DNA of 64,000 nt from Gemmatimonadaceae bacterium (GTDB lineage: Bacteria > Gemmatimonadota > Gemmatimonadetes > Gemmatimonadales > Gemmatimonadaceae). The translations under genes were made by a program, and so were the position numbers. This document shows positions 24,299 to 33,217 of this stretch, piece after piece. The notes beneath the pieces were generated by a model, which saw nothing but the letters and a program-made list of their open reading frames with translations, did not search any database and was not told where the DNA came from. The stretch is taken from contig JADZDM010000023.1 of NCBI GenBank assembly GCA_020851035.1, forward strand, positions 124,001 to 188,000, in the 5' to 3' direction. Each line of letters opens with the position of its first letter. The stretch's first letter is position 1.

Positions 24299-25795
24299 TC
24301 AACGATACGTTTCGAAGAATCCGATGCCTTCGCCGGTAAGGGCCGCACCGCCGACCCGTCCCGCGAGACGGGCCCGGCCCTTCATCTGGAGGAACCACGG
24401 CGTCGCCAGCCGACGCGCGTACGCCCCCTCGCCCCGCTCGATCAGCCCCGCGCGCGTGTCGCTCGCCACCACGTCCTCGATCGCCAGCCGCAGGTCCAGC
24501 GTGTCCGCACCGCGCACGTCGAACAGCCGTGCCGTCGCCGGACCGCGTCCGGGTCCCGCCACGGCACGCGAGTCGTCGTACGCCACCACGCGCGGCCGGA
24601 ACACCGCCCGGAAGCCGAGCGAGTCCACGAGGTACACGAACAGCGGCGCCTCGGCGGCGCCCTGCGCCGCGTCAGGTGGGCGCACGCGGCCGTACAATAC
24701 CGTGTACGCCCCGGCGCGCGCCGAGCCCCAGTCCCAGGTCACCCCCTGCCAGGTGCCCCAGTTGTGGTCGTGGTACGCCTGCGCCCCGTCGAATGCCGCA
24801 CACGCCGCCGCGATGCAGATGCGCCCCGTGGCCGATGCGCGCAGTCCCATCACGGCATAGCCCGAGGGCGATTCGCCACCGAGCAGCGTCGCGCCGGGAA
24901 ACCATGCCCGCGGCGCCGGGCTCACCACGAGGTCGATCCCGAGCGGCGCCGCCGACCCATCCTCGGCACGCGCGGTGCCGCGCACGCGGTAGTTGCCGGC
25001 CGAGTCGAGGGTCACGCTGCCGGCGCTCCCGAAATCGACGTCGGCATCGCGCGTGCTGAACCGCACCTCGCCGTTCGGCACGGCCAACGAGAAGCGCCGC
25101 GCCGCGCGGCCGGTCTCGTGCACGGTCACCAGCAACTGGCCGGCCCAGCGGCCCTGCGGCACCGCCCCGCCGACGATGTAGGTGATGAAGTACCAGTGGT
25201 TCGCGTCGGGTGAGATCACGTTGAAGTAGTGCCACTCGCCCCAGCTCTCCGGTGTCGCGGCGCCGGCCGGCGGCAGGTGGAAGTGGTCCGCATCGTGGCG
25301 CAGTTCGCGCAGTGTCGGCGCGACCCAGCGACGGTCGCCCGCGTCATTCCGCCAGTCACCCGCCGCCAGCGGTGGCGCGGCGCCGACGGCGCGGGTGGCG
25401 TCGGGAATTTCCCCCGCCGCGCGCACTGGCACCTCGCGGCCATCCGGCAGCGTGACGTAGAGCAGCCGCGATTCCACCTGCGGCGCCACGGCCAACACGT
25501 TCCCCGCCTGGCGCGGCGAGGCCAGCAGCTGGTGGTACAGGAAGCGGGCGTTGGCGATCGAGAAGAACAGCCCGCCCACACCGCCGGTCTTCATCACCTC
25601 GACATCCAGTCCCTCCGGCAGCACGGTCACGTCACCGCCGCCCACGAGCTTCTCGTCGCTGGCCTGCGCGATCATCGCGTCACCCACCGAGAGCAGCACG
25701 ATCATGACCGCGACGCCCAGCCCGTAGCCGGCGAGCAGGAAGAGGGTGCGGAGCTTGCGGAAGCCGAGGTTCCGCAGCGCGAGCTGCCAGGTCAC
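24299..25795 (-). CDS. Fusion of MacB-like membrane segment to AttH/CrtC lipocalin-like domain
   Basis: This 498-aa protein starts at a GTG overlapping the ATPase stop. Residues 1-~50 contain [18 protein letters not shown] and a membrane helix, as in the N terminus of FtsX/MacB permeases. Residues ~150-490 match the AttH/CrtC two-lipocalin fold: [19 protein letters not shown] (~200) and the diagnostic [18 protein letters not shown] (~345). Agrobacterium attEFGH encodes an ABC ATPase, permeases and a separate secreted AttH; here AttH is tethered to a permease-type segment instead. The natural ligand of the family is uncertain, probably a lipid-like molecule. It is the last gene of the operon. 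Confidence 0.78.
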   Translation of the reverse strand: MTWQLALRNLGFRKLRTLFLLAGYGLGVAVMIVLLSVGDAMIAQASDEKLVGGGDVTVLPEGLDVEVMKTGGVGGLFFSIANARFLYHQLLASPRQAGNVLAVAPQVESRLLYVTLPDGREVPVRAAGEIPDATRAVGAAPPLAAGDWRNDAGDRRWVAPTLRELRHDADHFHLPPAGAATPESWGEWHYFNVISPDANHWYFITYIVGGAVPQGRWAGQLLVTVHETGRAARRFSLAVPNGEVRFSTRDADVDFGSAGSVTLDSAGNYRVRGTARAEDGSAAPLGIDLVVSPAPRAWFPGATLLGGESPSGYAVMGLRASATGRICIAAACAAFDGAQAYHDHNWGTWQGVTWDWGSARAGAYTVLYGRVRPPDAAQGAAEAPLFVYLVDSLGFRAVFRPRVVAYDDSRAVAGPGRGPATARLFDVRGADTLDLRLAIEDVVASDTRAGLIERGEGAYARRLATPWFLQMKGRARLAGRVGGAALTGEGIGFFETYR

Positions 25796-26475
25796 GGCTG
25801 CGCCCCGGGCACGATGCGGCCGTCGCGCATGTGGATGCGGCGACCGGCGGCGGCCGCCATCTGCGCGTCGTGCGTGACCACCACGATCGTCGTGCCGTCG
25901 GCATGCAGGCGGCGGAACAGGTCGATCATCTCGAGGCCGGTTGCGGCATCGAGCTCGCCGGTGGGTTCGTCGGCCAGGAGCAGAGCCGGCTGGTTGGCCA
26001 GTGCGCGCGCGATCGCCACCCGCTGTTGTTCGCCGCCGCTGAGCTGCGACGGCCGGTGCGTGGCCCGTGCGCCCAGCCCGACGTAGCCGAGCAGCGACTG
26101 CACGCGCGCACGCCGCACGTCGCGCGGCACCCGCGCCTCGGCCAGCGGCAGCTCCACGTTTTCGGCGGCAGTCAACGCCGGCATCAGGTAGAAGCGCTGG
26201 AACACGAAGCCGATCCGGCGGAGCCGGAACGCGGTCGCCTGCGCGTCGTCGAGGCGGTCGATGCGCTGTCCCGCGATGCTCAGCGACCCGGCATCGGGCG
26301 TGTCGACGGCACCGAGGAGGTTGAGCAGCGTGCTCTTGCCGCAGCCGGAGGGACCGACGATGGCCACCCACTCACCGGCCTGCACGTCGAAGCTCACGCC
26401 GCGCAGCGCATGCACCGCGCTGCCGCCCATGGCATAGTCGCGTGCCAGGTCGCGCACCTCCACGATGGCGGTCAT
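25792..26475 (-). CDS. ABC transporter ATP-binding protein (LolD/MacB type)
   Basis: This 227-aa ATPase shows Walker [12 protein letters not shown] (~residues 40-50), Q-loop [11 protein letters not shown], signature [15 protein letters not shown] (~143-157), Walker [13 protein letters not shown] and switch His in VVVTHDAQM. It belongs to the LolD/MacB/FtsE branch that powers mechanotransmission or lipoprotein/lipid export with FtsX-type permeases. It overlaps the permease before it and the AttH fusion after it by four bases each. Confidence 0.93.
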   Translation of the reverse strand: MTAIVEVRDLARDYAMGGSAVHALRGVSFDVQAGEWVAIVGPSGCGKSTLLNLLGAVDTPDAGSLSIAGQRIDRLDDAQATAFRLRRIGFVFQRFYLMPALTAAENVELPLAEARVPRDVRRARVQSLLGYVGLGARATHRPSQLSGGEQQRVAIARALANQPALLLADEPTGELDAATGLEMIDLFRRLHADGTTIVVVTHDAQMAAAAGRRIHMRDGRIVPGAQP

Positions 26476-27659
26476 GCGACGGCCTCGCGGCGCAGCGTGA
26501 CGGCGATGGGCAGCGAAGCCGCGCGCCACGCCGGGTAGATCCCGGCCAGCACGCCGGCGGTGACGAGCAGGCCGAGGGCGATGCCGGCATCGCGCGGCTG
26601 GAAGACGAAGAACCGGAACGTCGCGGGCATGCCTGGGAAGTCTGCGAGGATGCGCTCGAGCCACTGCGCGGTGACGAGGCCGATGCCGATACCGGCGAGC
26701 GCGCCGGTGCCGGTGAGGGCCACGCCCTCGGTCACGACCTGCTGCACCACACTGCCCTTCCCGACCCCGATGGCGCGCAGCACCGCGATTTCGCCCGCCC
26801 GCTCGTTCACGCCGATCGTGATGAGCGTCGTGACCAGCAGCACGCCCACGGCGAGCGAGATGCTGCCGAGCACCAGCGCCAGCTGCCGGAAGTACGAGAG
26901 TCGCTGCTCCACCTGCGCGGTGGCGTCCGCGAGGGAGATGGCCGAGACGCGCGCACTCACGGCCTGGACGCGCGTGCGGACCGCGTCGAGATCCTCGCCG
27001 GCGGCGGCACGCACCATCAGCAGCGACACCTGGTCACGCCGCGATGGGCCACCGAGGTCCTGCAGTGCGGTGAGCCGCATCGCCAGCGTGGGCTGCGACG
27101 TGGCGGTGTAGAAGAAGCGGCCGACCCCACGGATGGTGAACGGGCGCCGTGCGAGCACGGTGCGCAGCTGCGGGTCGTAGCCGACGGCCAGCGAGACGGT
27201 GTCACCCACCTGGCGACCGGTGAGGGCCAGCCAGCGCTCGTTGACGACGATGTCGCCGCTGGCACTGACATCCGCGCCGCGCACGAGCTCGTAGTCACCC
27301 TGCACCGCCGGTTCGATGCCCAGCGTGAACGCCGTCACGGTGCGCTCGCCGGTGGTGACCTGCGACTGCCCGCCCAGCACCGGGCTGACGGCCGTCACGC
27401 CGCGGAGGGCGCGGATCCGCTGCACGAGTGCGGTGGCGCTGTCCATCGTCGCATCACTGTCGAATGGCAACGTGCCCTTCGGCGCCACACGCAGCTGGTA
27501 GCCGCGGATCAGCAGGAACCCCTGGAAGTTCTCGCGCATGCCCGACGCGAGCATCACCATGTCGAGCAGCAGCGCGGTGGAGACGGCGATGCCCAGCAGC
27601 GCGAGCAGGGTGCGGGCGGGGTGGCGGAGCAGCGCCAGGAACGCAAGGCGGAACGGCAT
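26472..27659 (-). CDS. FtsX/MacB-type ABC permease
   Basis: This 395-aa protein has an N-terminal helix (FLALLRHPARTLLALLGIAV), a ~210-residue periplasmic MacB-like domain and three C-terminal helices (LALVLGSISLAVGVLLVTTL and following) with the cytoplasmic FtsX motif ERAGEIAVLRAIG. That is the typical four-helix MacB architecture. It shares one base with the preceding permease stop (TGATG). Confidence 0.9.
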   Translation of the reverse strand: MPFRLAFLALLRHPARTLLALLGIAVSTALLLDMVMLASGMRENFQGFLLIRGYQLRVAPKGTLPFDSDATMDSATALVQRIRALRGVTAVSPVLGGQSQVTTGERTVTAFTLGIEPAVQGDYELVRGADVSASGDIVVNERWLALTGRQVGDTVSLAVGYDPQLRTVLARRPFTIRGVGRFFYTATSQPTLAMRLTALQDLGGPSRRDQVSLLMVRAAAGEDLDAVRTRVQAVSARVSAISLADATAQVEQRLSYFRQLALVLGSISLAVGVLLVTTLITIGVNERAGEIAVLRAIGVGKGSVVQQVVTEGVALTGTGALAGIGIGLVTAQWLERILADFPGMPATFRFFVFQPRDAGIALGLLVTAGVLAGIYPAWRAASLPIAVTLRREAVA

Positions 27660-28516
27660 CAGCGGCCCAGCAGCGACAGCGGCGGTCGCGCCACGAGCCG
27701 ACGCGCCGCCACCCACCCCGCCACCGTGCCGAGCACCACCGACAGGGCACAGGCGAAGAGGATCGTCTCACTGGTGACGAGCGTGAACGCCAGCGTGGTG
27801 CGGTGCACGCCCTGGAAGTGCCAGTTCACCAGCCGCGCCATCACGATGCCGAGCCCGACGCCGAACAGGGAGCCGAGGAGCGCGATCAGGCCCGCCTCGA
27901 GCACCACCGACCGCACGATCGTGGCAGACGAGATGCCCATCATCCGCAGCGCGGCCACATCGCGGCGGCGTTCGTCGATCTTGAGCAGCAGGATGCAGAG
28001 CAGGAACGCGGCACTGGCCACGATCGTGATCACGCCGATGGCGCGATGGAAGCGCCGCACGACCTGGAAGGTGCGGCTGGTGCGCACCGCGATCTCGGCG
28101 CTCGGCCAGGCGCGGAAGCCGAAGGCGGCGGCGTTGACGGTGGTGAGCAGGGCGGCGCGGGCGCTGTCACCGCTGGTGCGGATCGCGAAGCGGTCCACGC
28201 GGTCGCCGTAGCCGGAGAGGCGCTGCAACTGGTCGAGGTGGAGCCGCGCCCGGTACTCCTGCCGCGCGATCTCGCTGGGATCGGCGCGCCGTGCCAGCAG
28301 CGCGCTGACCACGGCCCGCTCGGCGGTGCGGTCACCCGTGAGTGCGGAGATGCGCACGGTGTCGCCGAGCCGCAGGCCGGCGTCGGTGGCGAGCCGCGCA
28401 TCGAGGGCGATGGTCCGCACGAGGGCCGACCGGGTCGGGGCGGAGTCGATGACCTGGGCCGCCACCGGCGCCGCCGCGAGCAGCGCCATCGGCCCCGCCA
28501 GCCAGTGGCGGATCAC
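27659..28516 (-). CDS. FtsX-type ABC permease, second subunit
   Basis: This 285-aa protein has a cleavable-looking N-terminal hydrophobic segment, a short periplasmic domain and three membrane helices with the FtsX-like motif ERRRDVAALRMMGIS (~residues 182-196). It is shorter than the partner permease because the periplasmic domain is reduced. The GTG start overlaps the regulator stop as GTGA. Together with the partner, the ATPase and the AttH fusion it should form an AttEFGH-like exporter. Confidence 0.85.
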   Translation of the reverse strand: MIRHWLAGPMALLAAAPVAAQVIDSAPTRSALVRTIALDARLATDAGLRLGDTVRISALTGDRTAERAVVSALLARRADPSEIARQEYRARLHLDQLQRLSGYGDRVDRFAIRTSGDSARAALLTTVNAAAFGFRAWPSAEIAVRTSRTFQVVRRFHRAIGVITIVASAAFLLCILLLKIDERRRDVAALRMMGISSATIVRSVVLEAGLIALLGSLFGVGLGIVMARLVNWHFQGVHRTTLAFTLVTSETILFACALSVVLGTVAGWVAARRLVARPPLSLLGR

Positions 28517-29202
28517 GCGCGGTCGGCGATGCGGACGGCGCGGGCGGCGGTGGGACCGATCTGGCGCAGCACGCTGCCCACCATCACCTCGATCGGGCCG
28601 TCGTACGGGGCGCGGGCCTGCACGTTCACCATGGCACCAGGTCGCAGTTCGAGTTCGCCGAGGTAGCGGAGCATCACGGGATCCTTGTCACTGACGCTCA
28701 TGACGATGCCGATGGTTCCCACGGGCCACTCGGCGAGGGAGCTGTGGCGCGTCTCGTCGACCGTGCCGTCACGGGTGGGGATCGGCGCGCCGTGCGGGTC
28801 GAAGCGGGGATCCCCGAGGGCGTGTGCCATGCGATCGATAAGCGCGTCGCTCGCGGCATGCTCCAGCTGCTCCGCCTCCGCGTGCACGTCGTCCCATGGC
28901 ACGCCGAGGACGGTGGCGAGGTAGCTCTCGAGCACGCGGTGGCGGCGCAGGGTGCGGAGGGCGGCCGCGCGGCCGCTCGCCGTGAGGCGCGCGCCGCGAT
29001 ACGGCTCGTGCTCCAGCAGGCCCTGTGCGGCGAGGCGGCGCACCATCCCGCTCACGCTCGCCGGCGCGAGCAGCAGCCGCTCGGCGAGCGCGTTGGTGGT
29101 GGCGGCCTTCCCGCCCTGCTGGATGTCGTAGATCGCCTTGAGGTAATCCTCGACCGGCGCCGTGAGCGCCGGGGCGGCGGGTGTGGCGCGGTGGCGGTCC
29201 AC
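28513..29202 (-). CDS. mntR: MntR/DtxR-family metal-dependent repressor
   Basis: This 229-aa regulator has the family's winged helix (VEDYLKAIYDIQ, then ALAERLLLAPASVSGMVRRL), a dimerisation/metal region and a C-terminal FeoA/SH3-like domain (~residues 145-225). Metal ligands can be aligned: His in RHRVLESYL, and Glu/Glu/His in AEQLEHAASD. The first of these Glu residues occupies the position that is Cys in iron-sensing DtxR and Glu in Mn-sensing MntR, which favours Mn2+. It starts at GTG, 7 bp after the UspA gene, in the same operon as an Nramp transporter it probably represses. Confidence 0.85.
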   Translation of the reverse strand: MDRHRATPAAPALTAPVEDYLKAIYDIQQGGKAATTNALAERLLLAPASVSGMVRRLAAQGLLEHEPYRGARLTASGRAAALRTLRRHRVLESYLATVLGVPWDDVHAEAEQLEHAASDALIDRMAHALGDPRFDPHGAPIPTRDGTVDETRHSSLAEWPVGTIGIVMSVSDKDPVMLRYLGELELRPGAMVNVQARAPYDGPIEVMVGSVLRQIGPTAARAVRIADRA

Positions 29203-29209
29203 GATCGGC

Positions 29210-29665
29210 TCAGCGCGGGGTGCGGCGGGTGGTGGTCGCGGCGGGCATGCCGCGGACGAGCAGCACCGGCACCAGCGACCGGTGGCGCACCGCGTTCGCC
29301 ACGCTCCCGCGCACGACGTCGTTCAGGAAGCCGTGGCCATGCGTGGCCATCGCGATCAGGTCGCACGCCTCGCGCGCCGCCGCCTCGCAGATCTCGTGCG
29401 CCGGGTCGCCCGAGGCCAGCACCGAGTCCACGTCCAGCGCAGCGCCGGCCAGCCCGGCGACACACTGGTCCAGGTAGGCGCGGTCGGCGCGCATCTCCTC
29501 CGACTCGCGCAGCTTCAGCGACTGGATGTTCCGCGCGGCGAAGCCGTCGGCCACGTGCATCAGCGTCACGCGCGCGTTGCAGAGCGTGGCCAGCGTGCGC
29601 ACGTGGTCCAGAATCGCCGCATCGTACGACGAGTTCTCGAGCGGGACGAGGATGTGCCGGTACAT
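29210..29665 (-). CDS. Universal stress protein (UspA family)
   Basis: This 151-aa single-domain protein begins HILVPLENSSYDAAIL and has the ATP-binding signature in THGHGFLNDVVRGSVANAV (~residues 113-131), matching G-2x-G-9x-G-S. UspA-type proteins bind ATP and support survival under stress or growth arrest. It lies 1 bp after the Nramp gene and 7 bp before the repressor gene, so it is probably induced together with metal uptake. Confidence 0.9.
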   Translation of the reverse strand: MYRHILVPLENSSYDAAILDHVRTLATLCNARVTLMHVADGFAARNIQSLKLRESEEMRADRAYLDQCVAGLAGAALDVDSVLASGDPAHEICEAAAREACDLIAMATHGHGFLNDVVRGSVANAVRHRSLVPVLLVRGMPAATTTRRTPR

Positions 29666-29666
29666 G

Positions 29667-31067
29667 TCAGGTGAGCCAGTCGCGCACGACCTGGAACAGC
29701 AGCCACGCGTTGAGCGACGCGATCGTGATCGCGATCAACCAGGCGAGCGCCGTCAGCCACCGGGCGTTCACGAACTCGCCCATCTTGCGGCGGTCGGACG
29801 TGAACATCACCAGCGGGAAGACCGCGAACGAGAGCTGCAGGCTGAGAATCACCTGACTGAGGACGAGGAGTCGTGAGGTGCCGCTGGCGCCGTACAAGAT
29901 ACTGACCACCACCGCCGGTACAATCGCGATCGCCCGCGTGATGAGGCGGCGCACCCACGGCTGGAGGCGGAGGTTGAGGAACCCCTCCATCACGATCTGG
30001 CCGGCGAGCGTGCCGGTGAGGGTGGAATTCTGCCCCGAGGCCAGCAGGGCCAGCGCGAACGCGGTGCTGGCGCCGGCACCGAGCAGCGGCGTGAGCAGTT
30101 TCCACGCATCCTGGATCTCGGCCACGCCGCTGTTGCCGGTGGTGTGGAAGGTGGCGGCGGAGACGATCAGGATCGCGGCGTTGATGCCGAGTGCGAAGGT
30201 GAGGGCGATGGTGGAGTCGGCGAACGCGAAGCGGACCGCCTCGCGCTTGCCCTCGGTGGTCTCCTCGTACTTGCGCGTCTGCACGATGCTGGAGTGCAGG
30301 TAGAGGTTGTGCGGCATGACGGTGGCGCCGAGGATGCCGATGGCGATGTAGAGCATGTCGCGGTTGCCGAGGATCTCCGGGCCGGGCACGAAGCCACGCA
30401 GCACGCCGCCGACGTCGGGGCGGGAGAGCACGAGCTCGAACAGGAAGCAGATCCCGACGATGGCAACCAGCGCGATGACCATCGCCTCGAGCAGCCGGAA
30501 GCCCTTGCCCTGCAGCCAGAGCACGACGAGCACGTCGAGGGCGGTGAGCGTGACGCCGACCGGGAGCGAGATGCCGAAGAGGAGCTGGAGGGCGATGGCG
30601 GTGCCGATCACCTCGGCCAGGTCGCAGGCCGCGATGGCCAGCTCGGCGATGATCCAGAGCGCGAAGGACAGGCGCGGCGGATAGGCGTCGCGGCAGGCCT
30701 GCGCGAGGTCGCGCCCCGTGACGATGCCCAGCTTGGAGGCCAGTCCCTGGAGCAGGACGGCCATCAGGTTGCTGAGCAGGATGACGTAGAGGAGCGAGTA
30801 GCCGAACTGGGCGCCGCCGGCGAGGTCGGTGGCCCAGTTGCCCGGGTCCATGTAGCCCACCGCGACCAGGTATCCCGGTCCGCCGAAGGCGAGGAGTTTC
30901 CGGAACCAGTTGCCCTGACTGACCGGGACCGTGCGGTACGCCTCGGCAAGGGAGGGGGCGACGCGCGTGCGGCGCCAGGCCGGGATGTCGCCGGTGAGGA
31001 CGACAGGCTCGGGTGTCGGCCCGGCAGGCCCTGCCGGACCACCCGGCGTCCGGCTCGGTACGGTCAT
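29667..31067 (-). CDS. mntH: Nramp-family divalent metal transporter (MntH-like)
   Basis: This 466-aa protein carries the Nramp metal-site motif DPGNWATD in helix 1 (~residues 78-85) and [17 protein letters not shown], the family transport signature including the helix-6 MPH (~residue 235). About eleven membrane helices are evident. Nramps import Mn2+ or Fe2+ with protons; the adjacent MntR-like gene points to Mn2+. The N-terminal 45 residues are Pro-rich. It is the first gene of a seven-gene operon, with an operator-like inverted repeat upstream. Confidence 0.93.
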   Translation of the reverse strand: MTVPSRTPGGPAGPAGPTPEPVVLTGDIPAWRRTRVAPSLAEAYRTVPVSQGNWFRKLLAFGGPGYLVAVGYMDPGNWATDLAGGAQFGYSLLYVILLSNLMAVLLQGLASKLGIVTGRDLAQACRDAYPPRLSFALWIIAELAIAACDLAEVIGTAIALQLLFGISLPVGVTLTALDVLVVLWLQGKGFRLLEAMVIALVAIVGICFLFELVLSRPDVGGVLRGFVPGPEILGNRDMLYIAIGILGATVMPHNLYLHSSIVQTRKYEETTEGKREAVRFAFADSTIALTFALGINAAILIVSAATFHTTGNSGVAEIQDAWKLLTPLLGAGASTAFALALLASGQNSTLTGTLAGQIVMEGFLNLRLQPWVRRLITRAIAIVPAVVVSILYGASGTSRLLVLSQVILSLQLSFAVFPLVMFTSDRRKMGEFVNARWLTALAWLIAITIASLNAWLLFQVVRDWLT

Positions 31068-31084
31068 GGAGTTCCGAAGAAGTG

Positions 31085-31106
31085 ATTTCGCACAAGCGAA
31101 ATTATC
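31085..31106 (-). promoter_or_regulatory. Candidate MntR operator overlapping the mntH promoter
   Basis: ATTTCGC at 31085-31091 and GCGAAAT at 31096-31102 form a perfect 7-bp inverted repeat with a 4-bp spacer. A minus-strand -10-like GATAAT (31106-31101) overlaps its edge. This size and symmetry suit DtxR/MntR-family operators, and the site sits ~20 bp before the mntH start codon. Confidence 0.6.
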
Positions 31107-31321
31107 GGCACCCCGGATCCGGAAGTCCAGCCCTCCCCCGCGTTCCGCCCCGGCCCGGGCCGGACGGAGGTCTGCCCAGACGCGCTCGCGACGCCGACAC
31201 CCCGCCACCGCGCCTTAACGTCGGCCGGCCCGCGAAGTCTGCCCCCCTGTCACCGCCGCAGTGCTCCGCACCCCGCACTGCCGATCCCCCTCCCCCTCGC
31301 TCCCCAGACCGGTACCCGACC

Positions 31322-32173
31322 ATGCCGACGCCGCGCGCCCTCCTCCGCTCCACCGCCACCGCCCTCACCCTCGCCGCCCTCCTCACCGCCTGCGGCGACG
31401 GTGCCACCGCCCCCGCCGACAGCGGCATCAGCGCCGCCGTCGCCGCCGCCACCACCCTCGATGTCGCCACCATCGCCGGTGATGCCGCCAAGGAGGACGT
31501 CGAGATGTTCCGGGTCAACCGCGGCGCCTTCGGCATCGCGCAGGCCACCGACTTCGAACGCTTCGCCCGCTGGGAGACCTGCCCGTTCGACACCACGACC
31601 GCGCGCTTCACCTGCACCACGCGCACCCGCGGCCCCTTCTCGCTGACCCGCAGCTACGCCTACGCCGACGAGCAGGGTGCCGCGCAGTCCGCCTTCAGCG
31701 CCACCACCACCGCCAGCGCGAACTTCAAGTGGACGCTCACCGGCGAGATCACCCGGAAGCGCTGGAGCGGCACCATGAGCCGCTCCCGCGACATCACGCT
31801 CTCCGGCCTGCTCGGCGCCAACACCTCCGTGACGGTGAACGGCACCGGTGCCGCCGAACGCCAGCGCACCGTGTTCCTGCGTGACAGCAGCGGCGCGAAC
31901 GGCCTCACCCGCTCCTACGACATGGAGGCCTCGCTGGCGATCGCCAACGTCGTCACCCCCGCCATCCGCCTCCCCGATGCCTGGCCGCTCTCCGGCACCG
32001 TCACGCGGAACTACACCGTCGTCCGCACCGACGCCACGAACGGGACGACGACCACCGTGCGCAACAGCGTGGTCACGTTCAACGGCACGCAGTTCGCCGC
32101 GCTGGTGGTCAACGGCAAGGAATTCATCCTCGACCTGGACACCGGCGAGGTCACGCCGAAGCCGGCCAGCTGA
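31322..32173 (+). CDS. Lipoprotein of unknown function
   Basis: This 283-aa protein has a signal peptide with lipobox LLTACG (Cys ~24). The mature part is rich in Thr/Ser and beta strands, with repeated patterns (TARFTCTTRTRGPFSLTRSY; SANFKWTLTGEITRKRWSG). It resembles secreted beta-sandwich proteins of soil bacteria but matches no family I can name. A strong hairpin after the stop is shared with the convergent Nudix gene. Confidence 0.7.
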   Translation: MPTPRALLRSTATALTLAALLTACGDGATAPADSGISAAVAAATTLDVATIAGDAAKEDVEMFRVNRGAFGIAQATDFERFARWETCPFDTTTARFTCTTRTRGPFSLTRSYAYADEQGAAQSAFSATTTASANFKWTLTGEITRKRWSGTMSRSRDITLSGLLGANTSVTVNGTGAAERQRTVFLRDSSGANGLTRSYDMEASLAIANVVTPAIRLPDAWPLSGTVTRNYTVVRTDATNGTTTTVRNSVVTFNGTQFAALVVNGKEFILDLDTGEVTPKPAS

Positions 32174-32190
32174 CCCGGTGCCCCACTGCC

Positions 32191-32226
32191 GCCCCGTCCT
32201 GCATCGACGCCGATGCGGGGCGGGGC
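32191..32226. terminator. Bidirectional hairpin between convergent genes
   Basis: A 16-bp stem (32191-32206 with 32211-32226, two imperfect positions) with a 4-nt loop sits between the convergent lipoprotein and Nudix genes. There is no long T-run, so termination is inferred from position. Confidence 0.55.
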
Positions 32227-32241
32227 GTCAGGCGTTCCGGC

Positions 32242-32814
32242 TCAGGGGAGCGCCACCGACAGGAACTGCGTCAGGATCCGCTCCGTCATCCCCCAGACGA
32301 TGTCGTCGCCGCACCGATAGGCGGGGAAGCGCATCCGGGCGCCGCCCCGGTCGAACGCATGCTCCCATTGCACGGCAGGGTCGCGCAGGGAGCGCACCTT
32401 CTGCCAGAACGCCGAATGCACCTCGACGTTCGGCACGAGGGGCACCGGGACGGTGACGTGGAACACGTACGGGCGCACGGCAATCGACGGCAGCACCGGC
32501 GACCGCGGACGCAGGTCGTCCAGCACACCCAGCATCGTGCCGGTCAGGTCGAGATCCAGCGCCAGCTCCTCGCGCGTCTCACGTCGCGCCGTCTCCTCGA
32601 GCGAGCGGTCCGCCGGCTCCCGCCGTCCCCCGGGAAACGCCACGTGCCCGCTCCACGGATCACCGGCGCGCTCCGCCCGCCGGATGAAGAGCAACTCCGC
32701 ATCCGACACGGAATGCCCCCGCAGCACCAGCGCCACCGCCGCCCACCGCAGCCCGGCCTCCTCCGGCTCCTCCACGCGCGCATGCGCACGGAGCGCCCGC
32801 ATCAGCGCGTCCAT
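32242..32814 (-). CDS. Nudix hydrolase, probable CoA pyrophosphatase
   Basis: This 190-aa enzyme contains a Nudix box spanning GGRREPADRS, a glutamate-rich middle and RETREELALDL (~residues 59-80), which binds Mg2+ and hydrolyses nucleoside diphosphate derivatives. The segment before it (LLFIRRAERAGDPWSGHVAFPG) matches the extra signature of the CoA-diphosphatase (NUDT7/YeaB-like) group. The likely product pair is phosphopantetheine and 3',5'-ADP. It lies 35 bp from the rhodanese gene on the same strand. Confidence 0.85.
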   Translation of the reverse strand: MDALMRALRAHARVEEPEEAGLRWAAVALVLRGHSVSDAELLFIRRAERAGDPWSGHVAFPGGRREPADRSLEETARRETREELALDLDLTGTMLGVLDDLRPRSPVLPSIAVRPYVFHVTVPVPLVPNVEVHSAFWQKVRSLRDPAVQWEHAFDRGGARMRFPAYRCGDDIVWGMTERILTQFLSVALP

Positions 32815-32849
32815 CCGGGGCGGAACGGTCCGGGCGCCGGTCGTGCGGA

Positions 32850-33206
32850 CTAGCCCTCGACCTCGCCGTTCGCATCCACCCACGCGCGAAAGCCACCGGC
32901 CAGCGAAGACACGTTCGCGTACCCCATCGCCCGCAGCGACTCGGCCGACAACGCCGACCGGTTCCCCGACGCACAGTACAGCACGACCTGTGCATCGCGC
33001 GGCACCGAACCCTCGATCTTGCTCTCGATGGTCCCCCGCGACATGTGCACCGCGCCCGCCGCATGCCCGAGGTTCCACTCACGGTCCTCGCGCACGTCGA
33101 TCAGCACCACCGATCCGCCGGCGGCGCACCGTGCAACGGTCTCCGCCGCCGTCACTTCCGTGATGCGCGCCTTCGAATCGGCAACCAGCTCGGCAAAGCT
33201 CTTCAT
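32850..33206 (-). CDS. Rhodanese-like sulfurtransferase domain protein
   Basis: This 118-aa single-domain protein has the rhodanese active-site loop CASGNRS (Cys ~78) and the second motif AGGFRAWVDANGEVEG at the end. The strand VVLIDVREDREWNLGH is also typical. Single-domain rhodaneses move sulfane sulfur or act in stress responses; the acceptor is unknown. Confidence 0.9.
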   Translation of the reverse strand: MKSFAELVADSKARITEVTAAETVARCAAGGSVVLIDVREDREWNLGHAAGAVHMSRGTIESKIEGSVPRDAQVVLYCASGNRSALSAESLRAMGYANVSSLAGGFRAWVDANGEVEG

Positions 33207-33217
33207 GTCCCTGCTCC

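Noticed and set aside
26442-28211. 589-aa plus-strand open frame antisense to the permease genes
   Set aside because: Shadow of the FtsX-type permeases; Arg/Gln/His-rich with no membrane pattern of its own.
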